This document shows, piece after piece, positions 10,766 to 20,723 of a stretch of 64,000 nucleotides of DNA (position 1 is its first letter; the number at the start of each line of letters is the position of its first letter). The translations under genes were made by a program, and so were the position numbers. The stretch comes from Oreohelix idahoensis (Eukaryota > Mollusca > Gastropoda > Stylommatophora > Oreohelicidae), in contig JAMPIV010014835.1 of NCBI GenBank assembly GCA_024509875.1, forward strand, positions 772,001 through 836,000, read 5' to 3'. The notes below the pieces were generated by a model. That model searched no databases and was not told the origin of the DNA. It saw nothing but the letters and a program-made list of their open reading frames with translations.

Positions 10766-11856
10766 ATTAAATCTCAGCTCCCAACACGACTAGACCTTTA
10801 ACGAACATTCCAACACTTCCCGTCCCTTGCCATCAGCTCAAGATCTTTCAATCTGTTCTTCACCCGTTCATTGCTGACTCCATTTATTTTGCTTTTGTGT
10901 TTCAGCCTACCTCAATGTATCTTACCTGGGGGGAATTCAGAGCTTTTAATACTTTGACCAGATTTCCTCAATATGTGTCCCATCTATCGCCAGCGTCTTC
11001 TTCCCATCTCTTATTCCACTAGCTCATGTCTGGTTCTTGTCAACAGCTAATCACTAGCAACATTGTACTTTTTCAGTCCATCTGTTATACACAAGCACAT
11101 ATTGGTGAACGTCTATAAGTCCTTGGTTGTTGTTGTTGTTGTTGTTGTTTTTGTTCTTCATGTTTTAGATACACACATTATGGCTTATCTGACATTTGAG
11201 TTGAAGATTCATATTAGTGTTTTTGACCTTGATATCTGTCCTTTTCTGCATACCTCCCAATGCAATGAAATTTCTTTGTGCCTTTTGTTTTTCTTGGTAT
11301 CACTCTAGTACAGGTGTTGGCTACCGGTAGATCTTGATCAACCAAAAGATCACAGGCAATCATTTGGTAGATCACCAGCTATTGGAGTTAATGGGAAAAA
11401 TGAGTTATTCACCTAAGTAAATTTTCGTATTAGCCATGACCTTCCAACAATTAAAATTATATTACTGTACCCTCAAGTTGAAGGTAGTGTCACAACATTC
11501 CCAGTGAAAACCCAAAAGCTAACATACTAAAATTCACCTTCTTTGCGAACGGCATAAATAAGGCATCAAAGTTTTGTTTAAATTGAAGTTAACATTTAGT
11601 AAAACATCATTTAGTTTGAATATTCCAGCGCTCTGTCATGGATCAACAGGAAGCAGAACCTCTGATAAAGATACAATAAGGCTGCACTTATTCCAAATTC
11701 TAAATATTCTGAAACCTGAAAACAAGACTTTATGTTCTCAACCTTAATTTTTTTATAGAGCTCAGTGGTTCTAAAGTAGATCCCAACAGCTTCTTGGTTG
11801 CCGACCTCTGCTGGATCGCTTTTAATTAATTCCATGTTAAGTTTACACATTTACAG
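10766..11856 (+). other. Intron upstream of DEG/ENaC exon
   Basis: Contains a short GTT run at 11126-11150 and ends in AAGTTTACACATTTACAG, a good splice acceptor for the exon at 11857. The preceding exon of the channel gene was not found between here and the left edge. Confidence 0.5.
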
Positions 11857-12126
11857 GTATTGCCAACTACGGTAACTTCTTTGATTTACTCAGTGCTAGG
11901 GAGAACCATTAATGAGACGTTCACGTACTGCGCCTGGAACGGCGAGAAAAAGGCCTGCGGAGAAATCTTCAAGGTATACCCAACATTGGACGGTTATTGT
12001 TATCAGTTTAACTACAACACCAGCGAACCCGTCAATACCTCAACTTTCGGCCCTTCAACTGGTCTCTCCTTAAGTATTCTCCATGCACATGATGAAGAAT
12101 ATTCCATGTTGTTGTCTGGTTTTAAG
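11857..12126 (+). CDS. DEG/ENaC sodium channel, internal exon (extracellular domain)
   Basis: A 270-bp, 90-residue phase-0 exon flanked by TTTACAG and GTAGGC. The peptide has the degenerin/ENaC/ASIC extracellular signature: YCAWNGEKKACGEIF, then TLDGYCYQFN, a glycine-rich GPSTGLSLSI, and EEYSMLLSGFK. These are the cysteine-rich and beta-ball regions between the two membrane helices of trimeric, often amiloride-sensitive sodium channels. Invertebrate members include FMRFamide- or proton-gated channels; the subtype cannot be fixed from this piece. The last codons (SGFK) continue exactly into the exon at 56189 (VLLHTPGSF), as in other family members. Upstream exons are not in the window. Confidence 0.85.
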
Positions 12127-12329
12127 GTAGGCTTTGACTGTCTTGTCAGATTTTGAAAATATTATTCATATTGATTAACTTTCAGCACCGTAGGCAGGAG
12201 AACTAGGTAAAGTTAGTTCTATTGCAGAAGCTGCCGCGGAATTGAAAAAAAAAACTAGGTCAAGCATTATGAGGTGGGTGGCCAGTTACCTTCCTCGATG
12301 CCCACGCCTTCCCCATACTTAAGAGCGAA

Positions 12330-12402
12330 GTCAGGTACCCAATTTAGCTGGGTAGACTGCATCGTAATGCTACCAGGTTTCGATCCCGGAACCCGGTGTA
12401 TG
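12330..12402 (+). repeat. SINE-like fragment
   Basis: GGTACCCAATTTAGCTGGGTAG followed by GGTTTCGATCCCGG resembles the conserved central and B-box-like part of widespread metazoan SINEs. It is short, degenerate and without a clear tail. Confidence 0.4.
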
Positions 12403-12898
12403 AAAATGGCTTCCAACTCTGTGATTTGTCACTGTAAATAACAATTCTCACTGTGATTGACCCGTGGAAAATAATTATCTTACGTAATTTGGCCGTAAAA
12501 TATAATTATCTCTGGATTTACACCATGGAAAATTTCATCTCAATGTATTTTAACAATGAAAGTAAATCACGGTGAACTTACTTCATCCCCATTGGTAGAA
12601 AGTCATTCTGTCAGAATTATTGGTTAAATACGAGCTTTAGCGCGAGTGAAAGGACGAAAAGGGAGATAACAATTCAAAACGCAGGATTTGACAACTCCAG
12701 CGAAACTCAAAACAGGTATAAAATCCCGACCAGACACAGTTCAAATCACTTCTCGATATCAAATCGAAGCACATGCAGATTGTGACAATATTGCCTCCCC
12801 TGCTTTGCAGTTGTGGTTCAACAGTGGCCAAAACTGAAGAGTATCTAATATGGGCTTCAAAGGTGTCTATCTTCGCACAAGATTACTCTTGGCAGAGA

Positions 12899-13525
12899 TG
12901 TAAATAGAATAAACATAACGCTTCTATCTCCAGGGAGTCTTCACAATATATTCAGATAGGCGAAAACAATGCTCCTTTTGCTGAGCACGTTAATTCTAGA
13001 ATCTGCCAAAAACTTTTGTGAAGAATTAAGCACTTATTAATTTCAGTTCTTTCAAGCCCCCACACCTGATTTACTCAAGTGAAATTCTTACTTTTCTGGT
13101 ATAGCTTTGTTTAGAGTGTGTGTGGTAAATTGACTGAGACAAACATATAGAACATGTAAAAGGATTAAACCGAAGTTAAATTTGTAACATTACAAATAAC
13201 AGTATTTAATAATCACTAAAGGTATTAACAAGTTTAAAGAAATGAATAATATTTTAGGAAAAGGTTTTCATCACTTTTGTGACGGTATTTAACTTTTGGC
13301 AGCGAATATTTTACACTTAGCTGCTAACGATAGTTTCTTCTCCAGCTGGGTTGGTTCTTGGTAAACTGTCTCGCTGTTTACGCTCTTCGCTGGGCAATAT
13401 TAATGGTGCCGCACGTTCCCAGAACGTCAAGGAGTAACGGAAAAGTTGGCCCTTTCTTAAAGCGCATGCCTCTGTTCTTTTATTGTTCCAGAGATAGTAC
13501 CCGTCAGCTGGTACCACCATCAATA
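12899..13525 (+). repeat. Repeat family X, copy 1, left part
   Basis: Starts TGTAAATAGAATAAACATAACG and aligns with 31575-32210 (TGTAGATAGAAG...), sharing CTATCTCCAGGGA, TTTTGTGAAG and CCAGAGATAGTAC. The alignment stops at ACCACCATCAATA and resumes at 23992. The TG start suggests an LTR, but the other end and any coding region were not defined. Confidence 0.65.
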
Positions 13526-13886
13526 ACTATGGTAAAAGAATAGAAACGAAACGCTCTCCTGAGTATTGCGTTTTCCAACCCATAGTTAAGGGTTCCTATC
13601 TTCCCATACCACCATCCCATTTAACTCAGAATTTACCCTCGATGAGAATTAAATTTAATCCCTCGGGATAAAACTTTTCTTACATTTAAATTGAATAGCT
13701 TTAGCTTTACATTACATTTAAATGCAAAGGTTAATAATACAGATAGAATATGTATACATTTACATTTCCACTGTTTGAAAAGGGTTCACAATATAAATTG
13801 AATATAATTTCATTTATATTTACACTGATTTGAAAAGTTAGAAACTTCCATTAATTTTAAAATGAATATTGTTACATAGACATTAA
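13526..13886. other. AT-rich repeat block split by the MITE
   Basis: No gene. A motif around TTAATTTTAAAATGAATAT with ATTTACACTGATTTGAAAA recurs at 23645-23700, on the far side of the nested insertions, so the MITE appears to have entered a local repeat. Confidence 0.5.
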
Positions 13887-14131
13887 GGGCACACCCAGCC
13901 AAAAATGGGTTATCTTTTTAAAAAATTAACAGAAAAATAACTAACGAACTTGTTGACATAAAATTTGGCCACATGTTACAAGAGATATTATATTTTATGA
14001 TGAAGAAAGTTTACTTTATAAATTTTAATGTTTTATGTGAAAATAATTAATTAACATGAAGTGATGAAAAACAAATGAAAGGAAAACCCCCAGTGCACCT
14101 GGGAATGAATTTCACTCACATAAAAAGTGCA

Positions 14132-17108
14132 TGTCGTGAAATATTCTAATCCACATATATAAATTATCAAGTAAATGTAAAGCCTAACACATAAATTCAA
14201 TAAAAGGAAAGAAGAATGGTAAAGAACAGTGCTGTCACAATGACTGTACTCGAAATCCCCCTTGTTTTCTACTTCGTCTGCAAATTGTAACGTTTCACGT
14301 TGATAGTAAAAGCCTACTGCTTCAATACCCGCTTTCTACGATAAAACATGTGCTGCATTTCTAAGAAAAACCTTGAGATACGCAGGTTGACCTAGATTTA
14401 AAATTCCATTCATGTCTTTTTATACACTATGTTACCTAAAACGAAAGACAGATGGACTAAAGATAGAAAGAAGGGAGGGCTGAAAGCAGGGACGCAGGCA
14501 ATACTACCACAGTCGCGCGATACACAATTACTACCATCACGCGTGTAAGGCCACAAGCACTAGCTTTTTTTTCAAATCGACAGTGATAAACAACACTACC
14601 CATACCAGAGTTAGGTTTTAAAATCCTGAAAAACGCTTATTAGGAAATATGACATTATACTGGTTTACGTTTGAAAACATTACAGTACCCAGACACCACA
14701 TCGTATTCGAAGTAAACAGGAGGTAGAAGAAAGTGCAAATTTTGAACGCAGCCACTTAGCTCCTTTAAATTTGTATATTTGGGTTCCTTAGGACTTGCTG
14801 ACAAAAAATATGTTAAACGTTACGCAAATAGTCTAGGAATTACCAAATTATAGCCAAAAGAAATAGTGAGGGATGTCAGACAACAACCAAATCAGAATCG
14901 CTCAGTGGCAGATTTTCAACACACCATTGTACGGAAATATGCTGACATGTTACCTCCTATTTGATTGGCGGAAAATAAATGTAAGGCTAAACACGATTAG
15001 TCGGACTATAAATACTACTTCGTTGTTGTTAGGGGAAACGTGAATAGGAGTACTTTTTTGAAAAGCTGTGTAAACATGGCATGATTGGTTAGACCTGCCA
15101 ATATAGTCAATTAGAGGCGTCAGGTCAACACCACATTTGCAAATAAACTTACTACAGAACCAGTGCGTTGAGCGCCAGTGCATATTTTTCTAAATAAAAG
15201 CCTGGGACATCGGCAGATCGAAATTGTGCTATATTCAGTGCCAGTCAACGTAATTCTGTATTATTTCCATGAATTGTGGTAAGCTTGAAATATTTGATAT
15301 CTTTTAATGAAAATTGAATGTAAATTGATAATTTATGTCTGTATATATGTGTGGTTCAGTAGCGAACATGAGGTAAAGCCTATATAATGCTCCAGCCTGA
15401 ACAGAAGGTGTCGAAGGAAAGTAAAACTACATGGAATTGCCAAACAGTACACTGACACCTATATTATTGACTAGAAAGAAATAATGCTGGAATTGCAGAG
15501 GCGTAATAACCATTAGGGAGGAATATACTGGTGAAAATTGTTTCAGATGAAGATAGCAGTTGGCCTACCGCTCTGAACTCAGTGTTTGTTATGTATTGTG
15601 CTCAGAGTAGAAATAGAGTATAAATTAGTTCTGAAGTAGGAGGTACAACCTTCTTGTTTCAGGGACTGTGGTCCTAAAGTTATTGAGCAGCACCTGGTCA
15701 GAGCTTTGCTGAATCCAGAGGCGGACAGCATACTCCTTGGTCCATATAGCAAACAGTGAGGTGTCTCCAGAACACAGGGGAGCAATCGAGCAGAGGAGTC
15801 TTTTCCTGCTGCCATCACGAAAGATAAGCCTATGTGGCCAGCGGAGCTCAATATTATGTAACCCCATCTTAAACTGACATTGTATACAAATAAGAGGGGA
15901 AATTAATTGTTTTAATGCCAGGAACTGAGAACATCTCCAATACTAGTTCCAACAGAAACAAACACTTGAAGTCATGATGACAAATACCAACATAGCTTGA
16001 AAAACAAAACCAGTATTACCTCATAGTACCACTACACAACTGACACACATAAGATAATATTAATAAAATATGTCACTACAAGATTTATATTGATAAATTC
16101 TGTACATATAACTTGTAATTAAAATTGATTGTGATTCCTGGTTCACTTTGTATTTGAATCAGGACACCTATATATTAATGAAAAGTACTTAATACATATT
16201 GATATTTGAAAATTTACCAGTGACTCATTTAAGATAGTCTCATAGAGTGTTATATGTATGTGAGTGTCAAACTGTTGTCAAGTGTGGTGGAATAAATTAA
16301 ATTGTTTATCTGTTTGTTATTGTTGTGATTTACACTTCATCATTTACAACACCCTAGACATTCAACGTAGTCATCACAATATTCCAGAATAATTCTGACT
16401 GAGGTATAAATATGTGGTAGCAAGTAAGGTCATCTGTAATACACTACACTTATTAGATACAGATACCTTCACAATCATTAACAGCTCTGGCGACTGTGCA
16501 GTAGAAATTAAAAGAAGACTTGCAATTGCTTCACATAAGCTAATACAGATGAAAAACCTATGGCAAGGCACAAGCAAAGAAACAAAGTTACAACTGATCA
16601 GAGCATGTATATTCCCAGTAGCAACATACGGCTGCGAGACTTGGACACTCAATAAAACAGTTGCAAAAAAGATTACATCATTCGAAATGAAATGCTACAG
16701 AAGGATGTTGAGAATACCCTGGACAGAAAAAAAGACCAACAGAGAAGTACTGCACTCACTAAATGTACAGGAACATTGGCTCCTAAATACCATCGCAATA
16801 AGGAAGCTGAAATTTTTCGGTCATATAAAAAGACATAATAGTCTGGAAAAAACAGTGATGGAAGGCATGGTCCCTGGAAAAAGGGGAAGGGGTCGACCTA
16901 GACGACGGTGGACCCAGGACATCACAGAGAGTCTGAACTTGTCTTTGGCTGATGCAGGTCGAATGCCCAGAATCGTGATGCGTTCAGAGCAGCTGTAATG
17001 GAGACAACGTTCTGGAAAGAATACGTCACATGATGATGACCTTCACAGCTGATCTCAGTCAGTACACTAAGTCCCCTATAAATATTTATAATATCCCACT
17101 TTACCACA
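14132..17108 (+). repeat. 5' LTR of element C
   Basis: 2,977 bp, the same as the 3' LTR apart from a LINE tail inserted at 16474-17038 and a few point changes. Small open frames inside recur in the 3' LTR and are not genes. Confidence 0.92.
16474..17038 (+). pseudogene. 5'-truncated LINE, reverse transcriptase C-terminus
   Basis: Encodes the end of a LINE polyprotein without interruption: KRRLAIASHKLIQMKN, ATYGCETWTLNK, MKCYRRMLRIPWT, LKFFGHIKRH, GKRGRGRPRRRW, stopping at 16998. A TGATGATG tail follows. Flanked by ACCTTCACA at 16465-16473 and 17039-17047; the empty site is intact in the 3' LTR at about 23055-23063. Sequence differs clearly from LINEs A and B, so it is another family. Confidence 0.9.
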
Positions 17109-17113
17109 TATAT

Positions 17114-17131
17114 TGGGGTCTCGCTCTCGGG
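17114..17131 (+). other. Primer binding site of element C
   Basis: TGGGGTCTCGCTCTCGGG starts five bases after the 5' LTR end. Its complement ends in CCA, and with the next bases it gives a T-arm-like GATTCAAAATCCC, as expected of a tRNA 3' half. I do not assign the tRNA. It differs from the tRNA-Pro-like site of E1. Confidence 0.65.
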
Positions 17132-17298
17132 ATTTTGAATCTTTCCCTATTAAAAATATTGGGGGTAATTCACTTCAGGGAATAATAGAAATTAAAAAGG
17201 TATCCTTGGGTCGAAATAAATAACGTTGAGCTCTCAGTGCCTGTAGTGTCCTTAGATAATTATTGATAGATTGAATTGTTACAATTGCATCTTAGACA

Positions 17299-19329
17299 AT
17301 GGCCGACTTGGCAAAATTTCGATTTGCTGCTGTACAGACTGCGAAAGAGTTAGGAATGGACGGACAAATTATGATTGCTTATGTCACGGCTGAATGTGAC
17401 AAATATATTGAACGGGAAGAAAGAAGATTAGAAAAAGAGGCCGAAAGAAAGTTAGAGGCTGAGACTAAGAGGTTGCAGATTGAGGCTGAGGCTAAGAGGT
17501 TGCAGATTGAGGCTGAGGATAAGAGGTTGCAGATTGAGGCTGACAAAGAGGCTAAGAAATTGGAAGTAGAGGAAAGAAGATTGGCTGCAGAAAGGGAAGA
17601 CAAGCGATTAGCTGCAGAAAGGGAATCAGAAGATAAAAGATTACAAAGGGAACATGAGTTACGACTAAGGGAGTTTGAGTTTCAAGGCCATGCTCCTGAA
17701 AATGGTGCCAGTCCCTTTGCCTCTGATGCCACTGCTAGCCAGGGAGCCTCAACCTCAGCTATGAATTTTCATTTAGATCATTTTGTTGAGAAAGACGATG
17801 ATATTGAGAGCTATCTAAATAGATATGAACTATTAGCTACCACATATGGGTTAGAGAGAGAAAGGTGGAGCTTAAAGTTATCTCAAGGTCTTCGTGGGGC
17901 AGCTTATGAAGTTTTTGCCAAAATGAGCAGAGGTGATCAGGAAAATTATGACATGCTAAAGCAGGCTCTTTTGTTAAGATATGAAAAGAACGCAGAATTT
18001 TATAGGAAAAAATTTAGGAATGCTAAACTACTGTCAGGTGAAACCTACCACCAGTTCTCTGCACGAATAGAGACATACTTGGAGAAATGGACTTCTCTGG
18101 GGAAAACCCAAGATCTTAAGGAAATGGTCCCTATAGAACAACTAAGAGAGTCCATGGCTCCAGACCTGAGAAAGTTTCTCATGGAACAAGGTGCAGAGAG
18201 GCTGGGTGAGTTGCTAAATGTTGCTGAAAGGTATCAAGCAGCTCAGGCAGAGGTATCAGGTAACAAAAAGAAACAGTTGGAAAATTTTAGGGCACCACAG
18301 AACTTTAATAAATTTGATCCTAGGGATCAAAACAAAGGTAAGCACCAGTTTGATAGGCCACGGTATGACAATAAAAATAAAACCCCACAATTCGATGAAA
18401 GGAAATATGATGAAAGAAAATCTTTCAACCAAGGGAAAAGGTGGTGTAAAAATTGTAAGATGAACAATCATGACACTGACCGTTGCAGAAGGAACCCTAT
18501 AGTTATGGCCACCCTTCAGGTCAGGTCGACCTCAAGACAGGAGGAGGATATTATGTTGGATACCACTCCAGAAGAGATGAGGAAGGCACAGGCTGGGGAT
18601 AAGACCCTCAAGCCTTGTTTCAGGAAATTGTCAACTTGTCATACAACTCCAGGCAAGGGAGATTTTTACATGAAAAACAAGTTGATGTATAGGAAGACTG
18701 GAGCTAGATCCAAAGGTCAGGGACAGCTGGTACTTCCTAAAAGATATAGGGCAGACTTAATAAGGAGCCTACATGTGAAACCAGATGGGGACCATGAAAA
18801 AATAGGTACCATCATCCAAAAGGTGGCTCACAATTATTATTGGCCCAAGGCAAGATGGGACATTGAGAATTTTGTAGAAAGGTGTAGCATAGCACATGAG
18901 GGAACACCCACAAGTGGGAATATTGATCAGGACCTGGACACGCCACGGGGCAACCGTAGGCCTGACAATAGAAAGAGAAATAAATTTGATAAAGTGGACC
19001 AAATGGAATGGGAAGCCCCTTTTCACGGACAAGCTTCACTTAACTGTTTTACAATGGCCACTATGCAGAGAGTGCAAAAAGATGTCTTACCACAGGATAA
19101 GCCGAAAATCCCTCAATCGGACTTAAACAAACTGGAGGAAGAGGATGTAGAGAGGAAATCTCTCATCAAGAATTCTAAGTGGGGAGACAGCCCCAAGAAA
19201 AGAATTGGTAGCGGTCGTTTTATGCATGATAATTCTGGGAAGAAAAATCATCACTATAGCGCTTCTAGTGGAAGAGACCATACCGGTGCATGGACAAATA
19301 GGTCCACAAAACTAAAGGTCCATATGTAG
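17299..19329 (+). CDS. Gag-integrase zinc finger ORF of element C, protease deleted
   Basis: A 676-residue ORF from an ATG (MADLAKFRFAAVQTAKELG). Order: a charged coiled coil with imperfect RLQIEAEAK-type repeats (about 45-125); a Gag capsid-like domain (about 150-320) very close to E1; and a CX2CX4HX4C zinc knuckle (WCKNCKMNNHDTDRC). The protease seen in E1 is missing: the knuckle runs directly into NPIVMATLQVRS. Then come an integrase-type zinc finger (LHVKPDGDHEKIG...YYWP...ENFVERC) lacking its last cysteine, and the unrecognised 150-residue domain shared with E1 (HEGTPTSG...KKRIGSGRF). The integrase core is absent. The ORF ends KVHM-stop where integrase C-terminal coding resumes in another frame. 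Confidence 0.88.
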   Translation: MADLAKFRFAAVQTAKELGMDGQIMIAYVTAECDKYIEREERRLEKEAERKLEAETKRLQIEAEAKRLQIEAEDKRLQIEADKEAKKLEVEERRLAAEREDKRLAAERESEDKRLQREHELRLREFEFQGHAPENGASPFASDATASQGASTSAMNFHLDHFVEKDDDIESYLNRYELLATTYGLERERWSLKLSQGLRGAAYEVFAKMSRGDQENYDMLKQALLLRYEKNAEFYRKKFRNAKLLSGETYHQFSARIETYLEKWTSLGKTQDLKEMVPIEQLRESMAPDLRKFLMEQGAERLGELLNVAERYQAAQAEVSGNKKKQLENFRAPQNFNKFDPRDQNKGKHQFDRPRYDNKNKTPQFDERKYDERKSFNQGKRWCKNCKMNNHDTDRCRRNPIVMATLQVRSTSRQEEDIMLDTTPEEMRKAQAGDKTLKPCFRKLSTCHTTPGKGDFYMKNKLMYRKTGARSKGQGQLVLPKRYRADLIRSLHVKPDGDHEKIGTIIQKVAHNYYWPKARWDIENFVERCSIAHEGTPTSGNIDQDLDTPRGNRRPDNRKRNKFDKVDQMEWEAPFHGQASLNCFTMATMQRVQKDVLPQDKPKIPQSDLNKLEEEDVERKSLIKNSKWGDSPKKRIGSGRFMHDNSGKKNHHYSASSGRDHTGAWTNRSTKLKVHM

Positions 19330-20260
19330 CGCTGTTAAGAACGTGGACTGATGAAAAGGCAGAGGAAAATATTACATCCTCATACCAATATGTGAATGAG
19401 CTGACCACTCGTTTAAAAACTGGCTGGAAACTTGCCAATGAAAATTTGAAACAAGCCAGGAAGAAACATGCTGCCTATTATAACAGGAAAGCGAAAGACA
19501 GAGATTTGGCTGTGGGAGAGAGGGTACTGCTTCTTCTACCCGGTAGCCAGAATAAGTTACAGATTGGATGGCAAGGTCCATATACAGTTCTAGAGAAGGT
19601 GTCTAGAACCAATTATAAGATAGATAAGAAGGGGAAAGAAAAAATCTATCATGTGAATCTCCTGAAGAAATATTTGGAAAGAGAACATCAGGAAGAGACA
19701 CACTTGTTGACCTTGTCCATTGCCATGGAGATGAAAAAGGAACCACTTTCATCATTTGAATATCCATTACACCCCTGTGAGACAGCGGCACAGGTGAAAA
19801 TCAGTACACATTTAACGAAAACTCAGAAAGAGAGAGTACAACAGGTTCTAGATAATCATGCAGAGGTGTTAACAGACCGACCAGGACATACAAACTTATT
19901 GGAATATGATATGAAACTGATAGACCCCACACCTGTCTGTAGGAAACCATATTCGATTCCTTTTGCTAAGGAGAAAGCTTTGAAGGAAGAGATAGACTAT
20001 TTGTTGAAGGAAGGAATTATTTCACACAGTGAATCTTCGTATAGTTCCGGTGTTGTACTCTTAAGGAAACCCTCTGGATAACATAGACTCTGTATAGATT
20101 ACAGGAGACTGAATGCTATTACAGAAGGACAGGTGGATCCATTGCCGGATACAAATCAGTTGTTTGCCAGGCTAAATAAAGCTAAATATTTCTCAAAAGT
20201 GGATCTGAGTAAAGGCTACTATCAGATTCCAGTAAAACCTGAGATCGGACAAAATTGTTG
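19323..20260 (+). pseudogene. Integrase C-terminus to reverse transcriptase start, element C
   Basis: Frame open from PYVALLRTWTDEKAEE. It encodes an integrase C-terminal region (QARKKHAAYYNRKAKDRDL, GPYTVLEKVSRTNYKI, YHVNLLKKYLER). A linker then leads directly into the reverse transcriptase N-terminus (VLTDRPGHTNLLEYDM, RKPYSIPFAKEKALKEEI, SSYSSGVVLLRKPSG). A TAA at 20079-20081 interrupts it; the same frame continues with RLCIDYRRLNAITEG and VDLSKGYYQIP before decaying. The YxDD box, the rest of reverse transcriptase and RNase H are missing. Integrase before reverse transcriptase matches the intact polyprotein at 43964-47281. Confidence 0.85.
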
Positions 20261-20712
20261 GATGTAAACAATTCGGAGGAACGTAATGAATCCCTGAGTT
20301 GCCTCTTTGATTGAGGATATTCCGAATGTTTCATACAGGCTAATAAGAAGATTATGGGATCCACTACGAAAACTCTGCTATCACCAGGTATATGTTATCT
20401 CCTCATAACGTACATTTTGAGGAAAATCTAATGTTCTCTGGACATGTCATTGCGCAGACTCAGAGAAGAGAAATGGTGAATACGGGTTGTGAAGCAGCAT
20501 TAAGACAAGCAGTCACACTTGCGGCTGTTCAGTAACATAACCGAAAAATATTATTGGTTGTAGAGGTCTGAGGCTGATTTCAAGAGTAGTGCCTACTCTG
20601 AATGGACCCAACTACATAAAACCATGATAGCACAACAGCAGAGTAAAGTCAAGTTGACTTACATTTATCTATGTGTATATAGAATAAAGGACTGACATAA
20701 GATGTCTGTTTT
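20261..20712 (+). other. Decayed 3' internal region of element C
   Basis: About 450 bp with no readable coding sequence, between the broken reverse transcriptase and the purine tract. Probably scrambled or deleted pol plus 3' untranslated DNA. Confidence 0.5.
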
Positions 20713-20723
20713 AAGAGGGGAGA
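20713..20723 (+). other. Polypurine tract of element C
   Basis: AAGAGGGGAGA lies directly against the 3' LTR start, the usual place for plus-strand priming. Confidence 0.8.

Noticed and set aside
12637..13543. Frames on both strands near family X
   Set aside because: They lie in repeat X and are not conserved in its second copy.
14950..15867. Small minus-strand frames also present at 21541-22457
   Set aside because: They recur because they lie in the two LTRs of element C; no protein-like features.
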